From NCBI GenBank assembly GCA_003133265.1, contig PKWQ01000401.1, positions 1 to 7,347 of the forward strand: a DNA stretch of 7,347 nt, given 5' to 3'. The stretch is from Acetobacteraceae bacterium. Its GTDB lineage: Bacteria; Pseudomonadota; Alphaproteobacteria; Acetobacterales; Acetobacteraceae. Under the pieces are notes generated by a model. That model had not been told where the DNA came from, ran no database searches, and was given only the letters and a program-made list of their open reading frames with translations. The position numbers and the translations under genes were made by a program. Each line of letters begins with the position of its first letter. Position 1 is the first letter of the stretch. Of this stretch, positions 6,048-7,347 are shown piece by piece.

Positions 6048-7266
6048 ATGGGCCGCCGTCTCCCACTTGCTCCGTGTGGACTTGTTGTCGAGCATATGCA
6101 GAGTGAGGCAGACGGACTGGTGATTTTTGCCCGCTCTGCGTCGAAGACCGCAGCTTGTCCGGCCTGCAGTTCCGCTTCGGCGCGGATCCACAGCACATAT
6201 CAGCGATCCTTGGCGGATCTGTCCTCGCTTGGACAGGCCGTCCGGATCAAGCTCTCGGCGCGTCGGGTTCCGCTGCGTCCTGGCGACCTGCCGCCAGCGG
6301 ATCTTCACGGAACGGCTCGCGGCGACAGCTGCGCGTCCGTTCGCGCGCCGCACGACGCGTCTGGAGGGCATCGTGCATCATCTCGGCGTGGCCCTGGGCG
6401 GTCGGCCAGGGCAAAGTTTTGCGCGGCGCCTTCTCCTGCCCGTCAGCAAGGACACGTTGCTGCGCGTCGTTCGACGTCATGCGGCGCTGCCGGCCGTGGT
6501 CCCACGCGTGGTCGGCGCTACGGCACGATCATCTGCGATCTGGAGCAACGTCGTATTATCGACCTCCTGCCCGACCGCGAGGCAGCAACTGTTACCGCCT
6601 GGCTTGCCGCGCGGCCCTCGATCGGCGTTATCGCGCGGGCTCGTGCGCCAGGTGGTGCGCGGCGGCCGCACGGACGTCTTCCGCAGCAGAATGTCTTCGC
6701 GTGATCCGTTCCTGAAGCAGCTTGATGAGGACTGGGCGAATGGCTGCCAGAACGGTGCAGCGCTGTGGCGGCGGGTGAAGGTCGCAGGCTTTGCGGGCGG
6801 GCTTCGCGTGGTCACGGAATGGGCGACCCGGCGGCGGAAAGAGGAAGGGACAACGCCGGGGGACACCCGGCCACGCAAGGTGCCATCCGCGCGCGGGATT
6901 GCGCGCATGATGACGACCGAACGCGACCTGCTGTCCAAGACTGTCGCACGCACGGTGGCGATCATCGAGGGCGCCGTGCCGGCGCTCGTCATCGCCCGCG
7001 ATCTCGTTGACCGGTTCCACAGCATGATCAAACGCCGCACGAGCGCCGATCTGGAGCCTTGGATCACGGATGCAACGCCCCGCCTGCTGGGATCCTTCGC
7101 GAAGGGCATTGTTCAGGATCGCGCCGCCGTGCACGCCGCACTGACGCAACCCTGGTCGAACGGCCAGACTGAAGGGCAGAACACGAAGCTGAAGCTGGTG
7201 AAGCGACAGATGTATGGCCGAGCAAAGCTGGATCTTCTCCGCGCCCGCCTGCTCGGCGCAGCGTAA
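6048..7266 (+). pseudogene. ISL3-family transposase, frameshifted and internally deleted
   Basis: Reading starts at ATG 6048, with GGAGG at 6034-6038. Part 1 (6048-6266) carries the N-terminal zinc finger AACPAC and the RIHSTYQRSLADL segment. One extra base near 6264-6269 shifts the frame; part 2 (about 6268-6516) continues with FRCVLATCRQRIFTERL and the LPVSKDTLLRVVRR DNA-binding region. At 6516 PRVVG jumps to RYGTIICDLEQRR; the expected GVDDWAWRRG-type segment with the first catalytic Asp is gone. Part 3 (6516-6638) ends at SIGVIAR, where the second Asp region and roughly 100 or more residues are missing. Part 4 (about 6640-7266) resumes in the part-2 frame with DPFLKQLDEDWANGCQNGA and ends with the conserved WSNGQTEGQ ... 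KRQMYGRA block; the catalytic Glu is at 7171-7173. Frame 6127-7266 is open throughout and may be miscalled as an intact gene. Confidence 0.88.
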
Positions 7267-7280
7267 TTTACCGCAAACCC

Positions 7281-7303
7281 TGCACCAAGTCTGCGCCAGA
7301 GCC
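7281..7303 (-). repeat. Right terminal inverted repeat of the ISL3 element
   Basis: Read on the minus strand from 7303 this begins GGCTCTGGCGCAG and ends TTGGTGCA, pairing with the left repeat at 5981-6003. It starts 14 bp after the transposase stop codon, the compact arrangement usual for insertion sequences. Confidence 0.85.
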
Positions 7304-7347
7304 CAATCGGGACCCCACCCCGCAGGCGTAACAGTGGCAAAAGTCCG
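7304..7347. other. Flank beyond the insertion sequence
   Basis: Only 44 bases remain after the right repeat and no gene can be recognised in them. The flank begins CAATCGGG, seven bases of which recur at 5963-5969, eleven bases outside the left repeat. Confidence 0.4.

Larger units (their letters stand above)
5981..7303 (+). mobile_element. Decayed ISL3-family insertion sequence
   Basis: A 1323-bp element bounded by 23-bp imperfect inverted repeats beginning GGCTCTG and enclosing a broken ISL3-type transposase. Intact ISL3 elements usually exceed about 1.4 kb because the transposase alone is roughly 400-550 residues; the shortfall agrees with the deletions inside the transposase. The eight bases immediately outside each repeat (TGAACTCT and CAATCGGG) do not match, so the target duplication has been lost or the left boundary differs by some bases. 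No passenger gene is present. The element should be immobile unless a transposase is supplied by an intact relative. Confidence 0.85.

Noticed and set aside
5637..6371. Minus-strand frame of 244 codons spanning the DUF6134-like gene and the IS left end
   Set aside because: It crosses the boundary of the insertion sequence and is antisense to two recognised genes.
6048..6640. Programmed frameshifting as the explanation for the transposase frame change
   Set aside because: The later frame changes coincide with missing conserved protein segments, so decay explains all lesions; no slippery A/T run is present at the first shift.
58..7318. Shared 12-mer TCGGGACCCCAC at 58-69 and 7307-7318
   Set aside because: One 12-base match in a 7-kb GC-rich window is expected by chance, and the similarity does not extend usefully on either side.

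Overview
The window looks like a piece of a high-GC alphaproteobacterial chromosome, probably Acetobacteraceae/Rhodospirillales or a Methylobacterium-like rhizobial lineage. The clues are GC-rich codon use in the core genes, an AI-2E-type permease with a long soluble tail, a Spy-like periplasmic protein, a DUF6134-like exported protein and an ISL3-family insertion sequence. The genus assignment is inference from protein style only.

Layout. Positions 1-344 hold an open minus-strand frame that runs off the left edge; it is unrecognised and of low confidence. A FabG-like short-chain dehydrogenase (622-1407, +) stands alone, with a strong 12-bp hairpin about 130 bp downstream. A 385-bp intergenic stretch (1408-1792) has no gene but contains two terminator-like hairpins and an inverted repeat. 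Two small exported proteins follow on the plus strand, 56 bp apart: a Spy/CpxP-like helical periplasmic protein (1793-2329) and a Gly/Arg- then Tyr/Pro-rich secreted protein (2386-2721). Converging on them is a 665-residue AI-2E family transporter (2967-4964, -) with a C-terminal Rossmann-like domain. Divergent from its start, only 27 bp away, is a C-terminally truncated GIY-YIG nuclease remnant (4992-5219, +), followed by a DUF6134-like exported protein (5277-5948, +).

The right end (5981-7303) is a decayed 1.3-kb ISL3-family element. It has recognisable 23-bp imperfect terminal inverted repeats. Its transposase is broken by one frameshift and two internal deletions that removed the expected catalytic-Asp regions, so it should be non-autonomous.

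How the genes relate. The only likely functional pair is the Spy-like protein and its Tyr/Gly-rich neighbour, which could be an envelope-stress output unit. The other genes look like independent housekeeping or accessory genes, with signs of genome flux (the nuclease remnant and dead IS) on the right. I found no tRNA, rRNA, CRISPR array or convincing new multi-gene system. The most interesting items are the transporter fusion, the structured leader before the Spy-like gene, and the way the IS and the nuclease have decayed.
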